Position numbers and translations under genes: made by a program. Below the pieces are notes generated by a model. The model saw nothing but the letters and a program-made list of their open reading frames with translations, did not search any database and was not told where the DNA came from. Shown here piece by piece: positions 10,950 to 22,012 of a stretch of DNA of 64,000 nucleotides (position 1 is its first letter; every line of letters starts with the position of its first letter). Where the stretch lies: assembly GCA_037576215.1 (NCBI GenBank), contig JBANDB010000016.1, forward strand, positions 1,612,001 through 1,676,000, written 5' to 3'. Source of the stretch: Armillaria gallica (Eukaryota > Basidiomycota > Agaricomycetes > Agaricales > Physalacriaceae).

Positions 10950-11465
10950 GGCATTCTGGATCCGCACTCCAATTAGGCAATTGGGATCCGTATTCTCCCC
11001 AGACCTCGCGAAAGGGCATCTGGGATCCGCACAAGTCCTGAGACCTCCAAAAATTCAAATAAAATAGAATAAAATTTCAAAAATCGCTCGCGAGCGCTAC
11101 AGCTGAGGTGTGCATTGAATTTTGTTGCTTTTCAGCAGTAGCTATATAACTTCAAATACATGAGTTTTTGGACCATGCCTTCCAAAGAGCTCATCAGAAA
11201 ACGTGGACTCCGAATCGGAACTTCGTCCGAATGGCAGTGGAAAGTTTTGCTCCTTAATTCGCGTAAGCTTCCTGCTTTTGATCGACTTTAGTAGAGGAAA
11301 TGTTCAGAAATATAAATGCCGCTCGGTGCCGAGCAATTGCCGTCATATCAAAAGATTCGGCCTTCTGGATCCGCGCTTGTCTACAGACCTTTGGGCCAAA
11401 ATTTGGCATTCTGGATCCGTTTTCGGCTCATAGGTACCCCAAAATTACCAATCTGGGATCCGCAC
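10950..11465. repeat. Two clusters of a GGATCC-containing degenerate repeat
   Basis: Six GGATCC sites, each in a TCTGG(G)ATCCG(C/T) context, fall at about 10958, 10984, 11023, 11367, 11413 and 11456. They form two clusters of three. The first cluster (GGCATTCTGGATCCGCA, then ATTGGGATCCG, then ATCTGGGATCCGCAC) is echoed by the second, with comparable order and spacing. This suggests duplication of a three-repeat block. No coding potential was recognised. Confidence 0.5.
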
Positions 11466-11507
11466 GCGGAGAGGACATCGGTAGGGATATTCGAGGGTCC
11501 TCTTATA

Positions 11508-12081
11508 AGATATGCGTCACCAGGAACAGGGACCCTTATGTAAGCAGGGTTGTGACCACAATGTCGGGCCTCAATTGCCGCCACCAGGAAAAAGCAATGG
11601 AAAATCTGATACCTGGGAAATGAACGTATTGATGGTAGCTACCTTTGCCAGGAATCAGATGAAAAATATACCCAAAACTGATGAAGTTATTGACAAAAAG
11701 ATTTCTTTTTGTCCGAAAGTGCTTCTTTTATTATTTTCAGCTCATTGACGACATTTTACTTTTTTTGACCTGCACATTTTGTGCTGGCACAGCCACCCGA
11801 CTATGACGTCATACCCTATAATAGGTAGGACCCTTGATTCCGATGGTGGCATCCCGCCTCCCGCCTCCTCCCACCTAGCATGATAGTTGCTGGATCATCA
11901 CAAAACTCATCTCATGCACAAATTACATACTTGGCTATCATTATTACTATCTTGTAGGCGGTCTACGGCTCTCCAGAGCGCTCACAGAGATAAAATGAAA
12001 AGATTTCCAACGGATTTTGCGCTTACGTACCGTGACTGTCACGGCTTACATAAGGGTCCCTGTTCCTGGTGACGCATATCT
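11508..12081. mobile_element. 574-bp nonautonomous inverted-repeat element (TA target)
   Basis: The first 38 bp (beginning AGATATGCGTCACCAGGAAC) are an exact inverted copy of the last 38 bp (12044-12081). Both ends are flanked by TA (11506-11507 and 12082-12083), the target duplication typical of the Tc1/mariner/pogo superfamily. The interior has no transposase-like frame, so it is a MITE-style element moved in trans if at all. The perfect inverted repeats suggest recent insertion. No empty site is available in the window, so the TA duplication is inferred from the flanks alone. Confidence 0.75.
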
Positions 12082-12339
12082 TAGAATGCAATCTTGAGTG
12101 ATCGGATCGTCGGCCCGCATGCCAAGCACCACAATAAGCCGCGGAGGGCGGGCCCCGCAGGAGATACACCCACCACAAGCAGAGCCAAATATCCTTCCAA
12201 AGAAGGAAAGAAGATAAAAAGTCCTCATGATCAAAGTTCAAAGTCGAGCTTATGCAAAATGCACTACTTATCCTACGCCACGGCACATACTATTACCAAT
12301 ATTTTCATTGTTTGCTAACGACCGAACTGTTTCACTTAG

Positions 12340-12806
12340 TACCCGCTGGTTCATCAGTGGTTCCGATGGTCCCGGGTATATTATATCTTTGCTCCCTGTC
12401 GCTGTGCAGTGTGTGCTGGCTCGAAAAAATACGAACTCCTGGCCCCACGTCCATTGCAACAACATGGTATTAGCCTAGTGTTGTTTTCCTGACCTTGCTA
12501 ATGAAGCCCCGCGACGCTGTTCAGGTTGGAATAGTTTGGGCATTTCCGTCTGGTTTCCTTGTAGGAAACCGGCCCAGAGTGGGAAACGAACGACGATTGC
12601 GGAAGCAACAGACTACATTCACTCGCTACGACCTCAGCCCGACTGTACTGTGTATGTAGCGGAGCTACTGGCTACTGTACATGTACAAAGCGAGCTCGAA
12701 GAAGAGCGAGGCCTGGAGCAGCGCTGCCAAATATAAGAGCTTGTAAGGATATCACGAGTAAATTTGTTTTTTCGAAACCACGAGCACTCTGTACAGTTCT
12801 CTGAAC
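12340..12806 (+). repeat. Composite repeat: arm-related segment plus copy C of the acidic-gene remnant
   Basis: About 12340-12570 resembles 21610-21828 in the inverted-repeat arm: both share a GGGTATA..TTGCTC block, CCCGCGACG(C/T)TGT and CAGGTTGGAAT. About 12644-12806 resembles 18438-18607: both share TACTGTGTATGTAGCGGAGC, CTACTGTACATGTACAAAG and ATATCACGA. In frame, the second part encodes YVAELLATVHVQSELEEERG, present in both copies. The two parts may come from one larger repeated unit, because the 18.4-kb copy extends into the segment also found at 4.7 kb. No intact gene. Confidence 0.5.
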
Positions 12807-14317
12807 TGGCAGTCCACGTTTGTTCGCATTTCATATCATTGATTCAATGAGGCCACTTTCCGGACATACAGTGCTGCAAAAACTCGTTCTAGATCTTGAA
12901 GTCTTGTTTTCCTTTTCTGGGTCGATAATATTGATGATCCTGCACAGTCTGCGAATTCATTCTGTGGGTGCCGTTTCGTATTTCCTGATTATCTTCATCC
13001 CAAAAACTGACACTGCGTCTTATTTTAGTGATTATACTTTGCGAGACGCATGTATGCGTGTTCTACTGCGGACTGAACACAGTGCATACGATTTGTAGGC
13101 GAATATCAGAGAGACAGCGAAAAGATGGTGAATGTACGAGAAATCCAGAGGTCCGACCCTCGCTCAAAATCATGGCCTTTCATGTTGAAGTCAGTACCGT
13201 TGCATACCGCAATATAGTATCCCAAACGGTATGGTCGTTCTCCATTTTTCCCTTGGAGCTCACGCGACAGATTATAGAACCAAGCACCGTCGACGAGAAG
13301 GATCGGACTAGATCAGCCCCAGACTTCGAGGTGCAAGAAGTTTTGTCGTCGGGTTCCATGTCGAGATTGACATCTCGACTCTTCCGATTTCTATGCCGAA
13401 CCCATGGATCTCGGTAAATTAAGGCGAGAACGTGACAACCAAGTAACTATGACCCGAGTACCCGTTCGTTCTCTACCTGGTTGTTACGTTGACTTGACTT
13501 TGCTGCATTCACATGTACCAGTCGCCATAATTTATCTTGCCCCCACTTGTATGACTGGTAGGAGTAACCTAAGATTTTGACAAAGCTACGACTCAAGCAT
13601 GTACTATATGGCCTTTGGAGGTTCGTAAGCAAGCTTTTCGGACGTCCTCTGCTGACTGTCCTTTTTCCCTAGACGAAATGACTCTTCTCCGTGTGTTTGG
13701 CTCTTGGCTTATACGATCTATTGGACGGCGTTAGCGTCAAAGCATGCGCATCAGCGGGCACACCTACCTCCGTATGAAGTGCTGCGTCGAAATAATACCT
13801 CGTGCGGTAGAGATTGTTTCCAGGCATCCACTGGGCGCGGTGAGTGTGATCGTAAGAGAATTTCCTATCCTTGCTTGCCATTCTTACCATCTCGATACAC
13901 GCAGTTGCCCACCCGTCGTTACCATATCCTCGTATAGTATCTCTTTTCTTGGAATTTCCTGGACTCGTATGATAGTTTTGGCCGTTCGAATAATAAATAG
14001 CGCATAGATCTGGTATACAAGTATTGACGCACGCTAATGATAGTTCAGTCATCCCGTGAGCTTGGGATAGAATGGATGCTTAAATCCAGGTAAAAGGCAG
14101 CTGATCTCCTTATTCTCGATATCATGGCGGCTCGCTTCCTCGGACCTTGTTTATTTCCCGAGCTTCGTACTGCCAGAAAAGCAATTGGAAAACGATGCGA
14201 ATATACATGTCCACGAACGAATCAACCCTCGACTTCTCCCGTTGCCAAAGTCCTGTTCGGTCATACCACCACCGTCAATTGCTAATAAAAATGCTGGTTA
14301 TGCCGGTTGCTTGGTTT
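12807..14317. other. Long stretch with no confident gene
   Basis: The best candidate is a 127-codon minus-strand frame at 13669-14052 (RKFSYDHTHRAQWMPGNNLY, RTRYYFDAALHTEVGVPADA) that reads like protein but has no recognisable domain. Overlapping antisense frames and the lack of neighbouring exons keep it below the level of a gene call. The 129-codon plus frame at 13028-13417 is equally unsupported. Confidence 0.35.
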
Positions 14318-14700
14318 TTACAGGACTGCGCGCCATTTCGATGAGCTGGACATCTTCCGTGTAATTGCTGAAAATGGACGAGACGACGGCATACAGCGGA
14401 AAATACAGCTGTACAAGTCTCCTCGCTGGTCGAGCCAGAACGCGATCGCCACGTGAAGTGCGCAGAATATGTGAGCGTAGATGGCAGTCGTGCTGAGTGC
14501 GGCAAGTAATGGCAAGAAGGTCCTTGACATGCTAGATCCGGGGATGAATCCGACCACGTCAGTCCCCTTCTGCCTTCACCTGGCCCGTTAAGCCAGACAA
14601 ACAAGGTCGCCGATGAATTCGCGCAATGGTCGCAGCGTGTCAAGTCCAGGGTTGATTCCGGCCACACCGGGTTACAGCCGTAGTCTGCGCCACCGTTCGA
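14318..14700 (-). pseudogene. Possible membrane-protein fragment
   Basis: Two minus-strand frames read as protein in succession. One, at about 14690-14560, contains DLTRCDHCANSSATLFVWLN with a CxxC pair. The other, at 14557-14318, contains a hydrophobic run (FLPLLAALSTTAIYAHIFCA then LHVAIAFWLDQRGDLY). They are in different frames without an obvious intron of normal size between them, so this may be a broken gene. Family not recognised. Confidence 0.25.
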
Positions 14701-15010
14701 GGGAACACGTCGACTATAATGAGAAATCTATGAGAAGGCGGTGGCAGTAATAGAGGAGGAGGAGGAAGCTTTATTCTGGTAGAAGTCGCGAGACGGTAGA
14801 CCCACGCGAACAACAGTTACGAAACCCGACCAGGTCACGTCTCGGATTCTATCACGAGACCTTCGCAATTGTTGGGCCGGGCCGGCGGTTCCTGTTTATT
14901 TGGAGGGAACGTTACTTTCTAGACTACAAGACAACCCCATGCCCATTATTCCTTATTACAGCGATTTACGCAAGGGCTCATTGTTCTTCCGACTGCTGTT
15001 TATCTGAACG

Positions 15011-15018
15011 CGTATAAA
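15011..15018 (+). promoter_or_regulatory. TATA box of the 15.1-kb gene
   Basis: The sequence GCGTATAAAAGC lies about 45 bp upstream of the ATG at 15062, a fitting position for a fungal core promoter with a short leader. Upstream DNA to 14701 shows no other feature except a purine run at 14750-14765 (GAGGAGGAGGAGG). Confidence 0.5.
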
Positions 15019-15061
15019 AGCTGTACACCCAAGATTGCCATCTACTCACAACACCCCCAGC

Positions 15062-16066
15062 ATGTCCCTATCGTTGTTCTCATGCCATTCTCTGGCATCA
15101 ACATCCACCCTCTCTCTGAAGCCTGAGTCAATCTACGACCACCTCCCTCTGGCATCAACCAACGCACCAAGAACCCCCCTAATCCTTTATGATGAACCTC
15201 GGCCAGCACAAAAGCCTGAGGTGCCCCCGGAAATCTATGAAACTCCCCTATTCCCATTCTGTTCACGATACCTTTGGTTCACCATCGACGCCAAGAAGAC
15301 TCTAGCCGGTCTGCAGGATCCCGAAGTTGATGCCGTCACAGAGGTTATGAAGGGAAAGATATACGTTGGATGTGCTGTAGAGGTCAGGTCTTCCAAAATA
15401 ACTCTATCTAAGCTCATTATTGTCTAGTTATATAACACATGGAGCCCCGAGTTCACAAGCGCCGGTCTGTTGCTCCTAGCACCTGGACCGCCTGAACAGT
15501 TCACTGGTGTCGAGTCGTGGATGTCGATACCAGTATCGCCCCAAGTCGAAAGCCCCCGGGTAGATCGCCGGCCAGTCTATCCTAGGAACCCTTTTCCAGT
15601 CCCTGGCTTCTGTCATTGGATCATCCTACCCCTCGTGACGTGTAGATTCCCTAGGGTATGCCAGGAAGCCAATGATATGCCATACCTTTCTTCTGTGGGA
15701 CTGCATCAGTACCTTGGGGTCCAAGGTGGTGATCCAAGCATGATCGAGCCTTTTGCCTCAGCAATGCCGCCACCAGAAATGCTGGCTGCACAGCCGTTCT
15801 GTTTGGCAGGCTACGATATATCGTCTTTCTCCATCGACGACATTGCCGACCCTCGAGAGTTCTTTGCAGAGCAAGGTGTTTTGTACAGGTTTGCGAGATA
15901 TTTTTTTAAGAGTTGTGTTGCTTATGTCTGTTATAGGTTGGAACAGGAATCTCTAAATCGCTGGCAAGAAAACATCCACATGGTTGAAGAACCAAGTTCT
16001 CACCTTTTACGGTCCCGTCGTTCGGGATGGAAGCACAAGTTAGGCAGGGTCTTCTCTCGTGTTTAG
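15062..16066 (+). CDS. Hypothetical three-exon protein
   Basis: Exons are 15062-15382, 15428-15888 and 15937-16066, joined by a 45-bp intron (phase 0) and a 48-bp GTTTGC...TATAG intron. The second intron is a multiple of three without stops, so it could also be read through. The product is about 300 residues. The N-terminal part holds YDEPRPAQKPEVPPEIYETP and FPFCSRYLWFTIDAKKTLAG. The middle has LAGYDISSFSIDDIADPREF. The C-terminus is basic (RSRRSGWKHKLGRVFSRV). No signal peptide or clear domain is visible and the family is not recognised. The 15641-15665 region may hide another small intron. Intact frames, consistent introns and a TATA box favour a functional gene. ATG 15062 is chosen because the upstream in-frame codon is TTG. 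Confidence 0.6.
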
Positions 16067-16702
16067 TACACCCGGCCTCGATTTAGACTGGTATCTTGTA
16101 AACGGACGAGGAGTGTGGCTACCGACAGGAGGGAGGGACGGCTTACATGCAATATAGTTCCATTTGGTTCCTTTGCATAATAGTGAGTTGACTCGCTTTC
16201 CTTGACCCCGATTCTCGGAATTCCTGGATTAGGTCTGAGTTATTGGCTCACATCCTTCGCACTATCCGGCTATAATTATGGATGCATCTAACAATATTGA
16301 CAGAAGATCTATTATCTATTATAGTTTTCATAGCCAAGACGGAGTTCGTTAACCTCCACCTCCCAACCTGTTCGGATTTTAACACCAAGTAGCCGATTTC
16401 AGCAACTTCAGGAGGCTTTGGCAGTCTGAGGTCGCCCACGAAGTTGTCGAAAGACACCGGCGTCCGGGGATATAGGGGACATCCTTTAAAGTGGAATTAC
16501 TGGATGCGCTTATTGCGGCGATTTTTCTTCGCGATGACATGCCACCCTTCCTCAACGGCTACCTCCGAATACTTAGCATCAGACGCGTCAGAAATTCCTT
16601 TCACTACAGAGTTGCCCTGTGGTGGGTCGGTGGTTCTGTTTGCCGGGTCCTTTTTGTCTCCCCAGCGTTTCTAATTCACGTTCTCAAGTAAGTTGAAATT
16701 TG
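16067..16702. other. Intergenic stretch
   Basis: No recognisable gene. A 76-codon and a 66-codon plus-strand frame overlap at 16444-16691 with no domain. It separates two convergent genes and includes the presumed 3' ends of both. Confidence 0.4.
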
Positions 16703-17314
16703 CTAGGACAGAGAGGAAGTCGAACGTACCAGAAGGTCGTCCAATATTTCGTTCTTTTCAGCGCCTGTTAACGAATGCCAAAACATTTTTCTTTTGTCAA
16801 ACTGGTCCCCAAGCTCCGTTACGACATCACTCTCAAAAGCGATCGGCTGAACATAGTCCTCGTCTGTCCGGCCCTCGTTGGAAGGGATACGATAAGGTAT
16901 GCAAATGAGATGTTGAAGGCCAGTATCGCTACACATCTGCCATTCCGGGTAGGAGTGGCAGTGAATTACCCATGGGTTCGTGCGCACCGTGCAGACTTCA
17001 ATAGTAAACATATGCAGGATCCGGGGGACTTTGTCAAGGTCGTCTCTGCTGAAAGTAGTTAACAGGTAGCATTCGAAATCCTGAGAACACCGCATCGATA
17101 CACAAGGGAGGCAAGGACGAGGCGTAGACGGAGGTTGTGCTTTAATTTTGGCCTGTATTCTTTCAAATTCTTTAGGTGGCAAATCGCTCTCCAGAAACTT
17201 GAGCATCGGCTCTTTGACCGAGGCCTGAATGGCTCGTACGTAGATCAGTTCACTTTGAGGAAGCCTAGGGGTGGGGCAAGAGGGGCAAGGCAACGTCAAC
17301 GCAGCTTGAGACAT
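16703..17314 (-). CDS. Hypothetical protein, 203 residues
   Basis: An uninterrupted minus-strand frame from ATG at 17314. It opens with a proline/cysteine-rich stretch (LPCPSCPTPRLPQSELIYVR) and goes on with KFLESDLPPKEFERIQAKIK. A central cysteine-rich segment (RPCLPCVSMRCSQDFECYLL) follows, then NPWVIHCHSYPEWQMCSDTG. The tail is acidic and helical (FDKRKMFWHSLTGAEKNEIL). A GTACGT donor near 16725 suggests that the last residues may instead come from a further short exon. The family is not recognised. There is no signal peptide or membrane segment. It converges with the 15.1-kb gene, and base composition does not set it apart. Confidence 0.55.
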   Translation of the reverse strand: MSQAALTLPCPSCPTPRLPQSELIYVRAIQASVKEPMLKFLESDLPPKEFERIQAKIKAQPPSTPRPCLPCVSMRCSQDFECYLLTTFSRDDLDKVPRILHMFTIEVCTVRTNPWVIHCHSYPEWQMCSDTGLQHLICIPYRIPSNEGRTDEDYVQPIAFESDVVTELGDQFDKRKMFWHSLTGAEKNEILDDLLVRSTSSLS

Positions 17315-17382
17315 CGAGGAGGTATCGAGGAAGTAGGCCGTCTCGTGTTTTTAACTCTCAGATTAACAAATTAGAAGGCGAG

Positions 17383-17390
17383 TATATATA
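17383..17390 (-). promoter_or_regulatory. TATA-like box of the 17.3-kb gene
   Basis: TATATATA lies about 70 bp upstream of the minus-strand ATG at 17314. Assigned by position and composition only. Confidence 0.4.
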
Positions 17391-18266
17391 GAACAATGAA
17401 AACGCGTCGAAGAATCTTGATGCAATCTTTGTTCGCGCCCAGCCAATCCCTGGGACAGGTCCGCTTATGGTGGCTGGACGCCTCTGATAGCGTGGCAACT
17501 ATATTATTGCGATTCAGAAATGGTACAAGCTGCCGCGTGAAGGTAACCTGTGCTGCAAAATTAGTTGAACGTCGGATATTGCGCCAACGGCGTCATGACA
17601 CGCCTTCACCCCATGCTGCCACATCGTGAACACTTAAAACGGTTTGTCATTGTACAATGACTTCGAAGCAGGGACTGCAGAAGACGGTCTATGGAGGTAG
17701 ACAATCGCGCAAGGTGCTCTAGACTTCGAGCACAATCGACGTACTACGCCTATTGCGCAAGGAAGATTGTTAGCTACGTAAATGTTCAATGGCCCCGGGC
17801 CGGATCAACGGAAGGGAAAACTTTCCACGACACCAAGCCGGCCCGATGTTTTCCGAAAGTCACAGCCAGGTCTCGAACAGCTTGAACACTGACGCATACC
17901 CGCGAATTCCGTCTGTATTGCACGCAGGCGGATGGCGGCTTCTCTGAGGCAAATAGATGCTTCAAATCCCCGCTCCATACCGTGTTGCAAGCTGCTCGCG
18001 TTAGTCAATATCACCGACAATCCCACTATGCTCACTTTCAGCGTAAATGTTCTGACTGATTCCCGCCCTTCAAATAAAGCTATTTTATCAGCGAATCGTG
18101 TGGCCCATGTATCTGAGGCTTTTTTGTTTCGTAGTTTGGATCAAACGAACGGCATCCTGATTCCTGAAGGTACTTTTGCGGCTTGAACTCGAGCTATGGT
18201 AAGGCTTTCTCCCAGTGACCTTTTTATTTCATGGATTAAATTCTGCCCACCCATGCCGTTCCCACC
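17391..18266. other. Intergenic stretch, no gene recognised
   Basis: Several frames of 60-85 codons on both strands, none with a domain, start context or neighbouring exon. No repeat or RNA gene seen. Confidence 0.4.
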
Positions 18267-18430
18267 AAATGACGCAGGGATGCGATGTTCATAGACATTA
18301 TACCGGCTTCGTATACGCCAAAGCCTCTTCTGCTTAAACGGTAAGCTTGTGTTCACTTTCTGAACCACAGAAGACTCGCGTACAGCCGATTGCTTTGCTG
18401 CAAGCTGGATCGAAACGGGAAGGCAGTTAT
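18267..18430 (+). repeat. Dispersed 164-bp repeat, copy 1
   Basis: Nearly identical to 41056-41219 in the same orientation, from AAATGACGCAGGGATGCGAT through ACGCCAAAGCCTCTTCTGCT to AGGCAGTTA. About ten substitutions are visible. It has no terminal inverted repeats that I can see and no coding frame. In this copy it directly abuts copy B of the acidic-gene remnant; copy 2 abuts the reverse-transcriptase region. Confidence 0.7.
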
Positions 18431-18437
18431 AACTACC

Positions 18438-18800
18438 GTACTGTGTATGTAGCGGAGCTACTGGCTACTGTACATGTACAAAGTGAACTCGAAGAAGAGC
18501 GAGGCCCGGATCACCGCTGCTAAATATAACATGTACAGCTTGTAAAGATATCACGAATAAACTTGTCTTTTCGAAACCACGAGGGCTCTGTACAGCTCTC
18601 TGAACCGACTCCGCAAAATTTGCAAATACATACAGACTCTTCCGAAGATGACGACGACGACGAGCCCTGACTTCTGGATAACCCTATCACTGAAGAGGAC
18701 GCGGATGACTGTTTATTTTTCCGATTCACCAACCACCGCTTTTTACCAGCATATATATATCCTTTCGATCCGTGGAAAGAGGATGAATGGGCCAGTCAAG
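18438..18800 (+). repeat. Copy B (longest) of the acidic-protein gene remnant
   Basis: Joins the segment shared with 12644-12806 to the segment shared with 4712-4906, so it links the two shorter copies into one unit. The best frame encodes YVAELLATVHVQSELEEERG early. After a gap come a serine/aspartate-rich acidic stretch (TDSSEDDDDEP), a TGA stop, then NPITEEDADDCLFFRF and YPFDPWKEDEW. Conservation of the encoded residues between copies suggests descent from a real gene, but every copy here is broken. Family unknown. Confidence 0.5.
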
Positions 18801-19951
18801 GGCAGGAGCCGGGCCGTCCCAAGGTCTCCAACGAGATCTTTCGAAATGATCATGCCTGATGAGGAAGTATCATAGCTAGTCGACGAAGCGCGATCACTGG
18901 AAGACGATCTCGCAACTTGGTATCGGAAACCAATATCATGGAAAATGGGAAAGGGATAAATTACACGCCGGACGACTTCCAGCATGATGGCGGCTTGACG
19001 ACTGGTGGGAGATGCGGTGCCGTAAGTTTCAGCAGGGAGATTTGCAGATCCAAGTCAGGACCAGCGTGTAGAGAACGGGCCCGAGGGATGTTGATTCCCC
19101 GCTATCAATGTTCGCAGGGGCATGTCCGTTACGGCGATGCGTTTCACTTTGGGTTCCATCTGGTGAGTGAGCTTGTTTGATCTCCTATGTTTTGAACAGT
19201 GCAGAAGGCGTGGATTTGATTTCGAAAGTAGACATGTACATTCTAGCAGTAGTCAAACTATCAGATCTAGAATGTGTGTTACCGCAATAACTGTGAGAAA
19301 AATAAGATTGCACCCATTTTCGCGTAGCCACAAAGGAAACGGTGCTCATTTCCTGATCCACACCGAATTTGATGTCAAGACTCGAGTTATTGGGGTACGT
19401 CCTCCGCCAAATACGCATACCGCCGTTCAACCATACATTTCTCGTAGTAATGCACAGCCTAGGCTTCGATCCTACCCATGAGGCAACAGATATACCAAAG
19501 TCAGAACGAAAACTCCTAGTTGAACATGATCTTGAAGTGAAATTCGCCATTAGTACTGTGTATGTTCGTGACGCAGACAAAGGACCGAGTAGCGAGTTTG
19601 AATGATCATGAACGTAATCCATCCGTTCCCGAAGAACGCCGTAGCTGTTACAAGGTGTTACCACAGAGTCTGAGGTGGAATACAATGGAACATGTTAGCG
19701 CGCGAAAACCAGAAATTGAATTAACATCCTGCAGTTAGCCGAGTGTGCGCAACGCCAAAAAGAGTGTGGAAGGAGATGAGAGTATACGTTGAAGAGGAAG
19801 GTACCCGGGATACATCCCCGGCCCGTTTGAACTCGACATCGATTGCGACTTTGCCTTCCACACTTATCTAGTCGTTGTGTCCATACTCGTTTCTTTCTCT
19901 CTTCCATTCTTCCGCGTTTCAAACGTGATGGATTTTTTGATGGTTTCAAAC
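18801..19951. other. Stretch without a confident gene
   Basis: The longest frame is 166 codons on the minus strand (19185-19685), with no recognisable domain and overlapped by plus-strand frames. No site or repeat was identified. Confidence 0.35.
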
Positions 19952-20196
19952 TAGATGGAGTACCGAAAAAGGGGTTCTAGGAATGCGTGTCACGAATTCC
20001 TTGTCTGCTACGTTGAAGACAGGCGTAAAATTCATGGTCCACCCATAAAAAGATACATTCCGCTGGCTACACCGATTCCCGCATCTTGATCGTGAGCACT
20101 TGATCCTTGCATAATAAACATAGTAGTAGTGGCACCTGGGTGTTTGATGGCTTCCAAAAGAAAAGATCATGAGACTAAGACGAGAACATGATCCAA
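19952..20196 (+). pseudogene. Fragment of the 5.4-kb coiled-coil gene
   Basis: About 19952-20042 matches 5561-5650, including GGAATGCGTGTCACGAATTC and GAAGACAGGCG. It encodes RNACHEFLVCYVEDRRKIHG as in the parent. The parent's following sequence is absent. At 20197 the DNA enters the inverted-repeat arm, whose first bases match the 7.4-kb repeat. The order (gene piece, then 7.4-kb piece) is that of the 5.4-7.5 kb locus, so this looks like an internally deleted copy of that locus. Confidence 0.6.
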
Positions 20197-20560
20197 GCAG
20201 ATGGCTGCCCTAAAAAAGAAATACTCCAATTTAGGAAGTTCTATTCGCGTTGACCGACAAGCCCGAAGATCCATAAGTGAATATGCGTACTAATACTACG
20301 AAACGATGAATGGGGGGAGTACAATGACGAGTAACAATGTAATGGTGGCTGAGTATATGAAAGTCCATCCCGATATAGAATTGATAGATGCCTTGATCGG
20401 CGGGATACGACGAAGAGCAAGTGCAAGAAAGATAGAATGGCAGATCTAGAGGCCTAGGCTAGTACTTTAGCGGGATTTGAACAGAGGTTTCTGGATAGCG
20501 GAATGGTGCTTACCAGTGTAGCTTGGGCAAAAGTGGGTTTGGGATGTGGAGCTATCACAC

Positions 20561-21082
20561 CTAGGCTGGGACGTTTTTCAGACCCTTGGAAATACTCGTC
20601 TTGACTCCGTACTGGGCTACTTTCCATACGCGTCTATCACTGGGAGCGGCGGTGTTGGTGGCGACGATGATCTGGTAAGCGGTCGCGTAGACTGGGCCAG
20701 TTGTGCTGGTGGTTTGACTAGCTATAGCCGAGGCTTGATCATCGTCGAGGGCTTTTTGCCCATCACCATCTTGCAATTCGTAGAACAAGTCAAAGTCGTC
20801 GATACAATCAACACCGTCGAACCGGTCGTCATCGAGGTCAGATCGCGACCCATCAACACCTTCGTCAGACCCGTACACGTCTTGGACCTGGTCGGGGTCA
20901 ATAGAGGCAATCAAGCGAGGCAGAGTCGCGTCGTCCTGGTACCGATGGTTTCGAATTCGACGTACGTGTCTTCCACCGTCCTCCTGTTTTGACTCGCGTT
21001 CTTGCTCTCGTTCTTCTCGTTTCTCTGGTCGTTCGTGCTGTACATGTACACATTTTTGTTTTTGTTTGTGCGTTTTGGCCAT
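20561..21082 (-). CDS. Small acidic hypothetical protein, left-arm copy
   Basis: Minus-strand frame from ATG at 21082 gives 173 residues. It opens with a basic, charged helix (MAKTHKQKQK, then RPEKREEREQERESKQEDGG). An acidic middle follows (PDQVQDVYGSDEGVDGSRSD, then DDRFDGVDCIDDFDLFYELQ). The end is threonine/alanine-rich. No domain recognised; the charge pattern fits a nuclear or disordered protein, by inference only. The upstream part of the frame beyond the ATG is ignored because it lacks protein-like composition. The right arm holds an intact twin at 31859-32380. Identical frames in both arms weakly support coding, though the duplication is so recent that this proves little. Confidence 0.45.
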   Translation of the reverse strand: MAKTHKQKQKCVHVQHERPEKREEREQERESKQEDGGRHVRRIRNHRYQDDATLPRLIASIDPDQVQDVYGSDEGVDGSRSDLDDDRFDGVDCIDDFDLFYELQDGDGQKALDDDQASAIASQTTSTTGPVYATAYQIIVATNTAAPSDRRVWKVAQYGVKTSISKGLKNVPA

Positions 21083-22012
21083 ATCGAAGGAAGAAAATAG
21101 TGTGGTGTGGGTAGAAGTGGTGGTGTACCGATAGGGTGATGGATATCTACATTTTCCTGGTGTACTTATATATGTACATGATGAGAGCCACACAGTACGA
21201 AACAGACGTTTTCTTGTACAATGGCACATTATTTTGTGCCACCTGTAGTCGACACGACAATGGCTCCATAAGAGAAGTTCTATTCATCCCCTTTGTCAGT
21301 TTGGTGATCACACCGAGGATGCCTTCTGTTCGATTCTTTTGATTCTTTATGGGGTAACAGAGGAGGTAACCGAGTGATCAGATATTCGGCCCGTCATGCC
21401 GATCACAATGAATCGACCTTTCACAGAGGAAGGAAGGCGGGAGGTATACAGACGGAACAAAGACGGAGCGCAAGAGATGAAACACTGCCACCGAATAGTG
21501 TTAAATGTTTTTAAGTCGGGTTCGTGCATGAGCCCTAGTACTATAGAGCTTCACAACTATGACAACATCTTCCAGACAGTGTTCTATGGCGCATACCATC
21601 TAACAACTACTAGTAGTTATCACTTTGGTACCTCGATGGTTCCGGGTATAACTTTGCTCTGTCACTAAGTTTCGGCTTTCAAAAATATACGTATTCCTGG
21701 AACGTCCATTGGAATAGCATGAGATAAGTTGAGAATCATTTTCTGATCTCGCTAGTGTAGCCCCGCGACGTTGTCCAGGTTGGAATTGGAGCAGTCGGGA
21801 CGTTTGCGGCTGGGTTTCCTTATAAGTCTAGTACGGATGGTGATCACCGGAGGGGTACCGTAGCACGACATTTTGTCTACTTGCGTTCGGCGTGTCCAAG
21901 TGATACCGTGCGATGATAATAATAATGAGGATGGTAATATTAATCTAGATCTACAGGAAAGATATCTGAACCCATGAACCCAAGTCTTTCTCGTGCGCTA
22001 AGACATAGGATT

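Noticed and set aside
19185..19685. 166-codon minus-strand frame
   Set aside because: Overlaps plus-strand frames and has no recognisable motif.
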